From NCBI GenBank assembly GCA_003567575.1, contig PWZG01000110.1, positions 1 to 7,865 on the forward strand: a stretch of DNA of 7,865 nucleotides, given 5' to 3'. The stretch is from PVC group bacterium. GTDB lineage: Bacteria > Verrucomicrobiota > Kiritimatiellia > CAIKKV01 > PXCX01. Positions 1 to 5,948 of the stretch are shown one piece after another (position 1 is the stretch's first letter; every line of letters starts with the position of its first letter). Made by a program: the position numbers and the translations under genes. Under the pieces are notes generated by a model. That model made no database searches. It saw only the letters and a list, made by a program, of their open reading frames with translations, and was not told where the DNA came from.

Positions 1-194
1 TAAACGCCGCTGAATATGGAACAGCGTGAGGGAACGCAAACCGGCATGGCGCACACGGCATTCTCAAAGACGGTCGCACTCCCGGCAAAACGATCGATGT
101 GCGGAGTCCTGACAACCGTGTTGCCGTAGGTTCCCAGGGAGGCCCGTTGCTGCTGATCCGTTAAGATCACAAGAATGTTTTGTCCCGTATTCAT
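1..194 (-). CDS. S1-family sulfatase, N-terminal fragment (cut by window edge)
   Basis: Partial gene; 64 codons are visible from ATG at 194-192 before the left edge. The product begins MNTGQNILVILTDQQ, the usual first beta strand of alkaline-phosphatase-superfamily sulfatases, with the metal-binding Asp at D13 (TDQQ). Residues 53-57 are CVPSR, the core of sulfatase signature 1, in which C53 would be converted to formylglycine, the catalytic residue that hydrolyses sulfate esters. T30-P-H-I-D34 is another family hallmark. No signal peptide precedes the first strand, so a cytoplasmic enzyme is likely. The ATG overlaps the stop of the upstream sialidase-like gene (ATGA, 191-194), and GGGAG lies 5 bases upstream (200-204), so translation is probably coupled. 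The substrate cannot be read from this fragment. It resembles the sulfatase at 4444-5922 but is clearly a distinct paralogue. Family is certain from the motif; length and subfamily are not visible. Confidence 0.93.
   Translation of the reverse strand, partial: MNTGQNILVILTDQQQRASLGTYGNTVVRTPHIDRFAGSATVFENAVCAMPVCVPSRCSIFSGV
191..194 (-). other. ATGA stop/start overlap
   Basis: The stop codon TGA of the sialidase-like gene and the start ATG of the partial sulfatase share bases in the tetranucleotide ATGA. This arrangement usually means one transcript and re-initiation by the terminating ribosome, and it ties the two enzymes to a common stoichiometry. Confidence 0.9.
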
Positions 195-1456
195 TCACGC
201 TCCCGTAGCCAGGCCATGGATAACGCGCGCAGGAAACTTCCCTGTTCCCCGTGAGTTCCGCGCGAAAACGCGACCCATAATCCGTCTTCACCCACCCGGG
301 ACAAGGTGGCATAGGAAAACAATCCGTCATCGATCGGTTTGGCGCGCCAGGTCCGGCCGCCATCCTCACTGCAGGCGATCACGCCTTGGCTGCGCGTCGG
401 ATGGCCGTTTTCGGGATTCCGGCCGGCCGGCATGGCGGTAACCAGCGTCTCGCCAACGGCGCACAGGCTCGGCAAGCATTGATGATCGAAGCGCCGCCCT
501 TCCACCAGGGCATGCGGCAAGCCGTCCGGAAAGAAAGGTTTCGTCCAGGTTTGACCGCCGTCATCACTCCAATGCGCCAACCGGCGGCCGAAATATCCGC
601 GATCGCGCGCGGGATCGTTGCCGCGGAATTCATTCCAGCGGCGCAGCATGAACAGGCCGTTGTCTTTCCCTAACGGCACGACGGCGGCCTCGTTGCCATG
701 CCAGTCGACAATGACTCCACCCAATTTCCAATCGATTCCGTCATCGCTGTAAAGGATTGATGAACCCATTTTCTCAATCTCGCGCATGCTGTCGGCGGGA
801 TCCACGGGCATTCGCTCATAACCCTTGGCTGAAATACCCACGATCCGCCGTCCGGCATGCGGCCCGGCGGGAATCGTTTCCACCGTGCCGGTAAAATCGC
901 CGAACCCGACCCAACACTTGTCGGGTTCAGGCACGGGAAACGGATCGCGATCGCCGGTCAGGACATCCGTCCGCCAGGTTGCGCCGTCGTCATCGGAAAT
1001 CAACCGGACCACGATGGTTACCGCCTGGGGATGCAGCCCTGAAGCATCGATCCCGAATACGTCGTGCCATTGGGATTCATCGGGACAGAGTTGTCGTAAG
1101 TGATAGCGACTGTAACAGACCAGGACGCAAACCTGTTCACCCCCGTTGATATTTATCGTATAGGGACGCGGCCCGAAATGGCAGCCCGGCGCCGTCAAGG
1201 CCCGCATGCCTTGCCAAGTGCGTCCCATATCGTCGCTACGGTTCATCAACACGGTTTTGGGCGCGTCGTCATGCGATGAGCCGAGACGTCCCTCCGCGAA
1301 CGCCAGCAGCGTTCCGCGTTCGGTCAGCGTCACGGCCGGATTGAACGCGGCCGCCAGCGATAACCCGCCGTGCCTGAATCCGTCCCTCGTGGAAAATATC
1401 TCCACGGCGTTGCCCAGTCCTTCGGCATTCAGGTGGTCGGTAAAATTCTTGTACAC
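191..1456 (-). CDS. BNR/Asp-box propeller, sialidase-superfamily glycosidase-like protein (GH33-like, atypical)
   Basis: 421 residues from GTG at 1456-1454, chosen because AAAGGAG lies 6 bases upstream (1463-1469); the in-frame ATG at 1501 has no ribosome site. Five Asp-boxes (S-x-D-x-G-x-T-W type) lie at residues 74-81, 154-161, 237-243 (degenerate, SDDGIDW), 297-304 and 363-370, as in six-bladed sialidase propellers. GTLLAFAEGR (48-57) matches the first blade. By eye, E256 and R272 (NEAAVVPL..LFMLRR), R355 (before the last Asp-box), Y382 and an Asp at 63 or 64 fit the catalytic Glu, two triad arginines, Tyr nucleophile and acid Asp. The first triad arginine, normally in R-I-P, is replaced: residues 38-40 read F-N-P. 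The enzyme may therefore cleave something other than sialic acid, or act as a lyase or hydrolase on another sugar. No signal peptide is visible. Its stop overlaps the next sulfatase start by 4 bases. The fold is near certain; the activity is not. Confidence 0.87.
   Translation of the reverse strand: MYKNFTDHLNAEGLGNAVEIFSTRDGFRHGGLSLAAAFNPAVTLTERGTLLAFAEGRLGSSHDDAPKTVLMNRSDDMGRTWQGMRALTAPGCHFGPRPYTININGGEQVCVLVCYSRYHLRQLCPDESQWHDVFGIDASGLHPQAVTIVVRLISDDDGATWRTDVLTGDRDPFPVPEPDKCWVGFGDFTGTVETIPAGPHAGRRIVGISAKGYERMPVDPADSMREIEKMGSSILYSDDGIDWKLGGVIVDWHGNEAAVVPLGKDNGLFMLRRWNEFRGNDPARDRGYFGRRLAHWSDDGGQTWTKPFFPDGLPHALVEGRRFDHQCLPSLCAVGETLVTAMPAGRNPENGHPTRSQGVIACSEDGGRTWRAKPIDDGLFSYATLSRVGEDGLWVAFSRGTHGEQGSFLRALSMAWLRERE
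200..204 (-). promoter_or_regulatory. Ribosome binding site of the partial sulfatase
   Basis: GGGAG on the minus strand, 5 bases before the ATG at 194. It lies inside the last codons of the sialidase-like gene and supports this ATG as the true start. Confidence 0.65.
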
Positions 1457-1462
1457 TTTTAA

Positions 1463-1469
1463 CTCCTTT
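1463..1469 (-). promoter_or_regulatory. Ribosome binding site that sets the GTG start of the sialidase-like gene
   Basis: AAAGGAG on the minus strand with a 6-base spacer (TTAAAA) to GTG at 1456. The longer reading frame from ATG at 1501 adds 15 residues, has no purine-rich site in front of it, and would place this strong site inside the coding region. The GTG is therefore the better start. Confidence 0.82.
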
Positions 1470-1518
1470 CCAGTCAATAACTTTGCTGTACGCGACGACA
1501 TAAATAACGCAACACCAT

Positions 1519-1591
1519 GTCATTCCGAGCCTGTCGAGGGATCTCACAAAAAGACCTGCGGCAAAGATTCCTCGACTTCGCTCGGAATGAC
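1519..1591. repeat. Imperfect inverted-repeat element (MITE-like hairpin) between two genes
   Basis: The left arm (1519-1544) begins GTCATTCCGAGC and ends TCGAGGGATCT. The right arm (1565-1591) is its near-perfect reverse complement, ending CTCGGAATGAC. About 23 of 26 positions pair, interrupted by one short mismatch block (ctg against gaag) and one further mismatch; the loop is 20 bases. The arms match a widespread class of dispersed bacterial repeats containing CATTCCGAGC and TCGAGGAATCT, known to me from many environmental genomes. It sits alone in the 185-base gap between the TIM-barrel gene and the sialidase-like gene. On the minus strand the loop carries TTTTT, but the descending stem follows it, so it is not a standard intrinsic terminator; the RNA hairpin could still affect read-through or mRNA stability. 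No flanking target duplication was seen. Confidence 0.85.
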
Positions 1592-1641
1592 AAAGACTCG
1601 GACCTGCTGCATTCCTAATGACGCTCTGTATATCTAAACTA

Positions 1642-4293
1642 TCAGGCCGGATCACCGTTCATGCCGGCGGCCCGGGCCGCGGCACGGATGGCGTCTCCCG
1701 ACAGCCAGCGGAATTCGGGAACGTCCACGGGATTGAGTCGTTTGTAAGAAGCCGTTTCATACCAGAGATAACCGTCGAATCCGGCGGCGCGGCTTTCGTT
1801 GACCAACGCCACGGCGCGTTCAACGGTGCGTGGCGTGTTCTTCAACGAGCTGTTGCGATCGACGATATAAACGGGTATACCGTGCCGGCGGGCCAACGGC
1901 AGCACCCGCTCTTGGAAAAACGGGTTTTGCGCCGACCACCATTTCAGCACCAACTCGTCGGCTATCTTCTCGCGAATCCACGTTTTCCATTCCAGATTGA
2001 TCTGCATGCGCTGATCGTAGGCGGGTGGAATCTCGAAGCCCGCCTCGAGGTGCAGCGCCAGGGTCTTGCCGGCCTTCGCCGCCCGCGTCTTGGTCTCGCG
2101 CAGGAATTGCGTATAGTCCCGGCCCCGCAGCTCGCGAATCCGGATTGCGTCGGCCGGAGTCGGTTCGGGATCGCGACCGTGCGCGGCTCGGAACGCCTCC
2201 CGCACTGCCGGAGCGAAGGCCATCATCAGGTAATCCATGACGTTGTTGTGATGACAGAGGGTGCGGATGCAGACGCCGTCGACCCCGGCGTCGAGAATCC
2301 GTTGCACTTCGTCGAGCCAGATCGCCCGCGCACCCGCGCAAGACGGTTCCAGCAGCGCCGGCTGCGTGCGCCGTCGTTCGAAGATCAGACCATGCGTTCC
2401 GGGTCCCCAGCAGAGATCCTCAACCATGCGCGGTGAGCGGTTGCGCCAGCTCACCCATTCCTGCCAATAGGCGAAGCCCTGCCGGCGGTTCCCGGCGGTG
2501 GCCACAGTAACCGGCACGTCCTGACCCGCCGCGTTCCAGGCCTCGGCAAACGCGTGCGCCCGCCCGGTCAGGCGGATGTCCGGCTTGATTTCGATTGCCG
2601 CGTAGGGGAATTTGAGATTCAGACCCGTGATTTCGAGCGCGTACACGGTGCGCTTCGACGGTTCATCGACGTTGCCCGCCGCCGTCCAGCATTGGTGCGG
2701 CCGCCTCAGCCGACGCGCGCGAACCGTCAATGCGCCCCGGTACGGGGTATATCGCCGGTTGTCGGCGCTGACCCACAAGCGCACTTCGCCGACGCCCAGG
2801 TTCAGCGGCAACGGCGTGTCCGATAAAATCCGGAACCCCGCGGGAAGCGTTCCGGCGCCCGCCGGCAGCCAGTCGGAGTTGAGGGACATTACGCAATCCT
2901 GGTTTTGCGCGACCGCCCGCGGCACCCACACGTTCCGGCCTTCCATGTTCACCACGTTCCGGCCCGGTTCCGCCGGCGGGTCACGATCAATGCCGCGCCG
3001 CGTGTTGTCCTGGGCATGATCGAACGGTTTGAACACGCCGATGAACCGCAGCCCGCGTTCCTTGGCCAACCGGGCCGCCAACGGCAGCAGGTCGCCGCAT
3101 GCTTTGCGGGTTTGTTGTAGAAACGCCGGGTTCGGACGGTGCGTTGAATACAGGATCTCCGGCGAACGGTCGATCCAGTGGATACGGTCGATGCCGTGCG
3201 CTTTCAACAGATCGAGTTCGGCGGCCATCGATTTCGGCGTATAGGGCGCCCGATTCAAATCGTCGCGGATATCGTAGGTCATCCCGGTCGAATAAGGTCG
3301 CCGATTGCCGGCATCATCGATGTCGAAGGCGACAAAGCGCGGCTCGACCGGCCGCCCGGCATCCATTTCGGCGTACAACCGGTAACGGCCTGCAAGCGGG
3401 GACGCGAAAGGCGCCTCGACCTGCCAACCGGTTCCAGACTTGGAGGATCTTATGCGCACCGTTTCGCCCAGGGAATCGACCAGGCGAAACGATAACTTGC
3501 CACTTGAATCGCTTGTTCCGTGAATCCGTAGCCGAGCGGTTTCGCGCTCGATACGCAAGTCCCGCGCCCAATCCAATGGCGCCGTACGGTACAACCGGCC
3601 CAGACTGGAGGCATCGTTCATGTAATCGCCGCTGCTCAGGTTCCAGGTGCCCAGTTCGGCATCCACGCCGGGATTGCGGCCCAGGTTGAAGCCGACCGAT
3701 TTACCGCACCGGAACAGATCAGCCGCATCAAGCCGTAGAAAGACCCAGCCCGGTCGGTCTCTGTCACGAGAATGACCGTCCTTGCGGTCTTGTTCTGACA
3801 GATCCGCCGTTTCCCAGCGGACCTCGTCCAGCCGCGGATGGGAAAAGGCCGTTGTACGCGCAAAATCGTACGGTACAAAATGCCTGCTGGTTTCCACTCC
3901 CGACGATGAAAGAATGAAATAGTAGCAGCCGATACCGTCATCCCAGGGGTTTAGCGCCAGTTCCAGCTTCTCGCGCAGGTCGTCAAACATATTGGCGCCG
4001 GGAAATTTCGGTGGTTTCGGATCCCGCAGACAGACCGCGATCAGGATCCGGCGGCCGTCGTCATAAACGCCGAAATTGGTTTTCACGGTCGCCGGCAAGG
4101 GCGTATCGATCGTGCGAAAATCAGCGTTCATATCCGGATTGCGTAGTAACTCCCGCTTGATCGCGGACAGGTCGAAGCGCTTCACCCTCTGCGTGACGGT
4201 GTACCGGTTGCTGGGGTGCGGTTTTAAAAGCCGGCCCGGCGCCGTTTTGCCGGAACGATCCGTATGGCGCTGGTTTCGTGCATTGTTCGTCAT
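1642..4293 (-). CDS. Multidomain TIM-barrel glycoside-hydrolase-like protein with CBM9-like N-terminal domain; family not recognised
   Basis: 883 residues from ATG at 4293-4291, chosen because AAAGGA lies 4 bases upstream; the open frame extends to a GTG at 4437 with no ribosome site. Domains by eye: 1-60 polar and basic, no signal peptide; about 65-235 CBM9-like beta-sandwich (an aspartate-rich strand, then GCYYFILSSSG, W160, VPYDFAR, and closing GTWNLSSGDY); about 245-325 Ig-like beta region; about 335-860 TIM-barrel-like region with strands such as IDRIHWID (368-375), LRFIGVFKPFD (415-425), GVDGVCIRTL (670-679), TLALHLEAG (744-752), IPVYIVDRN (806-814) and FDGYLWYETAS (839-849). A beta-rich insert at about 470-600 contains VRLWVSADNRRY and resembles discoidin-type CBMs. 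Acidic candidates at strand ends are D375, E750, E754, D812 and E846. The operon context of sulfatases and a propeller glycosidase supports polysaccharide hydrolysis. I cannot assign a GH family; the specific reaction is unknown. Confidence 0.85.
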   Translation of the reverse strand: MTNNARNQRHTDRSGKTAPGRLLKPHPSNRYTVTQRVKRFDLSAIKRELLRNPDMNADFRTIDTPLPATVKTNFGVYDDGRRILIAVCLRDPKPPKFPGANMFDDLREKLELALNPWDDGIGCYYFILSSSGVETSRHFVPYDFARTTAFSHPRLDEVRWETADLSEQDRKDGHSRDRDRPGWVFLRLDAADLFRCGKSVGFNLGRNPGVDAELGTWNLSSGDYMNDASSLGRLYRTAPLDWARDLRIERETARLRIHGTSDSSGKLSFRLVDSLGETVRIRSSKSGTGWQVEAPFASPLAGRYRLYAEMDAGRPVEPRFVAFDIDDAGNRRPYSTGMTYDIRDDLNRAPYTPKSMAAELDLLKAHGIDRIHWIDRSPEILYSTHRPNPAFLQQTRKACGDLLPLAARLAKERGLRFIGVFKPFDHAQDNTRRGIDRDPPAEPGRNVVNMEGRNVWVPRAVAQNQDCVMSLNSDWLPAGAGTLPAGFRILSDTPLPLNLGVGEVRLWVSADNRRYTPYRGALTVRARRLRRPHQCWTAAGNVDEPSKRTVYALEITGLNLKFPYAAIEIKPDIRLTGRAHAFAEAWNAAGQDVPVTVATAGNRRQGFAYWQEWVSWRNRSPRMVEDLCWGPGTHGLIFERRRTQPALLEPSCAGARAIWLDEVQRILDAGVDGVCIRTLCHHNNVMDYLMMAFAPAVREAFRAAHGRDPEPTPADAIRIRELRGRDYTQFLRETKTRAAKAGKTLALHLEAGFEIPPAYDQRMQINLEWKTWIREKIADELVLKWWSAQNPFFQERVLPLARRHGIPVYIVDRNSSLKNTPRTVERAVALVNESRAAGFDGYLWYETASYKRLNPVDVPEFRWLSGDAIRAAARAAGMNGDPA

Positions 4294-4297
4294 GGCA

Positions 4298-4303
4298 TCC
4301 TTT
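4298..4303 (-). promoter_or_regulatory. Ribosome binding site of the TIM-barrel gene
   Basis: AAAGGA on the minus strand (within GGAAAGGA), 4 bases before ATG at 4293. The spacing is slightly short, but this is the best match among the in-frame start candidates at 4437, 4323, 4317 and 4293, so it decides the start with moderate confidence. Confidence 0.6.
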
Positions 4304-4378
4304 CCATTTGCGATCATTGTCATATCCGATTCAGCGTATCCACCGTCCATTCGACCAGCTTCTCGCTTCTCGATCACT

Positions 4379-4404
4379 TCGCCGGACTGACCCGTACCCG
4401 GCGA
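4379..4404 (-). other. GC-rich hairpin in the leader of the TIM-barrel gene
   Basis: TCGCCGG and CCGGCGA form a perfect 7-base-pair stem around a 12-base loop (4386-4397). No T-run follows on the minus strand, so it is not a textbook intrinsic terminator. It could be a processing or attenuation structure between the upstream sulfatase and the TIM-barrel gene, or chance in a GC-rich region. Confidence 0.3.
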
Positions 4405-4443
4405 CGCTGCCCTTTGTATTAGCACGTCTTGACGCACCGTTGC

Positions 4444-5922
4444 TCAATGCCGCACATCGACCTCATGATATTCCGTGTGATACCCGGGCCAACTCCGCGC
4501 GCGGCATTCACGTTCGCCGCGGGGGTCGATCGCACGCTTGGGCAGGCGACCTTCTTCGAGGCAGGGCGACCGCCGCTCGCGGTGGCGCCGCAACAGGGTC
4601 TCGCGCAGAGCCTCTTTGCGAGCCTTATGCTCGGTGGCCTCCGAAAGGTCTTGCAGTTCGTGCGGATCGCTGTTCAGATCGAACAACTGCTCGGCGGCGC
4701 CATGCGGATACCAGATGTATTTCCAGCGGCCGTCGGTCAGAGCCAGGTAATCGACTTCGCTCAGGGCGGTCGCGCCGGGACTACCGACAGTGGCTTCGAG
4801 CAACGCGCGCGGTTCAGCCTGACCCGCGGCTACCGCCAGGGCATTCAGGCCATCGACTCCCCCAGGTATCGGTCCTCCGGCGGCCGTCAGCAGGGTGGGC
4901 AGCACGTCGGCCGGCGTAACCAGCGCCCGGCATTCCGTTCCCGCCAGGTCGCCGCCCCAGCTTTGCGGGGGGCGCAACACGAACGGCACGTGCGCGGCGG
5001 GCTCGTGAAAAAACTTCTTTCCCCCGGCCCCGTGGTCGCCGAGGAACTCGCCATGATCGGAGGTGTAGAGCATCAGGGTTTCATCGAACAGCCGACAGTC
5101 CTGCAGGGCCGCGAACACCCGGCCAAGGTTGTAGTCGATCTGCGTGATCAGTCCTGCGTAAGCGGCGCGTGCCTCGCGCAGCACCGCGTCGGGTACGCGA
5201 TCGTACGACTGCCCCTGACGTGCCCGGCGAAAGGCGTCAGGGCAGCGATCGTCGGCGCTCCACTCGCCCCTGACAGGGGATGGGATCTCGCAGTCCCGGT
5301 ACATCGAATAGTAGGGCTCGGGCGGATCGAGCGGCGGATGCGGCTTGGAAAAGGAGCACCACAAGAAGAACGGCAGTCCCGGATCGCGGCGCTCGCGGAT
5401 GTAATCAACACACTGCTCGGCGGTCCATGCGGTGAGGGTGCAGCACTCGGGGACCGTGGCCATGCCGGGATAAAGCTCGTTCTGTCCCAGGCCATGGCGC
5501 ATCGGCTGGAAGACCGAGCCACTTTGCCGCATGGTTCGATAGTAGTCGGCTGGCAGGATCATCTCGTCGAATCCGTGGCGGGCGCGCTGCGGCGTGAAGT
5601 GCATCTTGCCGATGGCGGCCGTTTGGTAGCCGGCCCGGGCCAGGCACGTGGGCAGACTGGTCCCGCGGTCGACGGCATCGCTGGACGTACCGTTGAAGCA
5701 CAGCCCGTGTTGGAATACGGTCTTGCCGGTCATGATGGATACCCGCGATGGAACGCAAATCGGGCAGTCGGCGTAGGCCGAAGTGAAGGTGATTCCACCG
5801 CGGCGCAGGTGGTCGAAGTGCGGCGCGCGCATCCACGCGGGAGCAAGCGGGCCGACGCTGTCATGACGCTGCTGGTCGGTGGTGATCAAAAGGATGTTGG
5901 GGCGGGTTTTGGCGCTTTTCAT
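4444..5922 (-). CDS. S1-family sulfatase, complete
   Basis: 492 residues from ATG at 5922-5920; AAGGAG lies 8 bases upstream, whereas the in-frame ATG at 5952 has no site. It hydrolyses a sulfate ester by a formylglycine mechanism. Landmarks: PNILLITTDQQ (8-18) with metal ligand D16; C56-V-P-S-R60 in CVPSRVSIMTG, where C56 is the residue for conversion to formylglycine; GYQTAAIGKMHF (98-109) with K106 and H108; SKPHPP (192-197) with K193 and H195; YTSDHGEFLGDHG (286-298) with metal ligands D289 and H290; and K302 or K303 nearby. The C-terminal third has the usual WKYIWYP..EQLFDLNSDP..E pattern (400-422). The tail (about 450-492) is rich in Arg and ends WPGYHTEYHEVDVRH. Length is normal for the family. 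No signal peptide is present, so it is probably cytoplasmic and acts on imported sulfated sugars. A maturase (anSME or FGE) is needed but is not in the window. The sugar specificity cannot be read from sequence alone. Confidence 0.96.
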   Translation of the reverse strand: MKSAKTRPNILLITTDQQRHDSVGPLAPAWMRAPHFDHLRRGGITFTSAYADCPICVPSRVSIMTGKTVFQHGLCFNGTSSDAVDRGTSLPTCLARAGYQTAAIGKMHFTPQRARHGFDEMILPADYYRTMRQSGSVFQPMRHGLGQNELYPGMATVPECCTLTAWTAEQCVDYIRERRDPGLPFFLWCSFSKPHPPLDPPEPYYSMYRDCEIPSPVRGEWSADDRCPDAFRRARQGQSYDRVPDAVLREARAAYAGLITQIDYNLGRVFAALQDCRLFDETLMLYTSDHGEFLGDHGAGGKKFFHEPAAHVPFVLRPPQSWGGDLAGTECRALVTPADVLPTLLTAAGGPIPGGVDGLNALAVAAGQAEPRALLEATVGSPGATALSEVDYLALTDGRWKYIWYPHGAAEQLFDLNSDPHELQDLSEATEHKARKEALRETLLRRHRERRSPCLEEGRLPKRAIDPRGERECRARSWPGYHTEYHEVDVRH

Positions 5923-5930
5923 GAAGTCCT

Positions 5931-5936
5931 CTCCTT
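5931..5936 (-). promoter_or_regulatory. Ribosome binding site that sets the sulfatase start
   Basis: AAGGAG on the minus strand inside GAAGGAGAGGACTTC, 8 bases before ATG at 5922. A longer frame from ATG at 5952 would overlap the stop of the upstream gene as ATGA, but it has no purine-rich site and adds ten residues not seen in typical sulfatases. The 5922 start leaves a 26-base gap after the upstream stop. Confidence 0.82.
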
Positions 5937-5948
5937 CGCGGCATCGAT

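Larger units (their letters stand above)
1457..1641 (-). other. 185-base intergenic region upstream of the sialidase-like gene
   Basis: This gap contains the inverted repeat at 1519-1591 and the ribosome site at 1463-1469. I looked for a promoter on the minus strand and found no convincing pair of -35 and -10 boxes at normal spacing. A promoter downstream of the hairpin (1470-1518, locally AT-richer) remains possible. No small open frame with a ribosome site was seen. Confidence 0.5.
4294..4443 (-). other. 150-base gap between sulfatase and TIM-barrel gene
   Basis: If the 4293 start is right, this stretch is non-coding, although the frame stays open through it to a GTG at 4437. It holds the ribosome site AAAGGA (4298-4303), in-frame ATG codons without good sites of their own, and a 7-base-pair GC hairpin at 4379-4404. 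No confident promoter boxes were found. An internal promoter or attenuation site here would fit its length, which exceeds the other short junctions. Confidence 0.45.

Noticed and set aside
1457..1501. Upstream ATG start at 1501 for the sialidase-like gene
   Set aside because: It has no Shine-Dalgarno sequence, and the strong AAAGGAG site lies downstream of it at ideal distance from the GTG at 1456.
1519..1591. Inverted repeat read as a rho-independent terminator or as a CRISPR repeat
   Set aside because: The T-run is in the loop, not after the stem, and there is only one pair of arms with no spacer array.
1470..1641. Promoter boxes upstream of the sialidase-like gene
   Set aside because: TA-rich hexamers exist, but no pair of -35 and -10 like boxes has acceptable spacing, so no promoter is called.
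1618..2436. A 272-codon plus-strand open frame
   Set aside because: It lies opposite, and in codon register with, the barrel region of the TIM-barrel gene, reads as Arg-rich and Gly-rich composition without domains, and has no neighbour on that strand.
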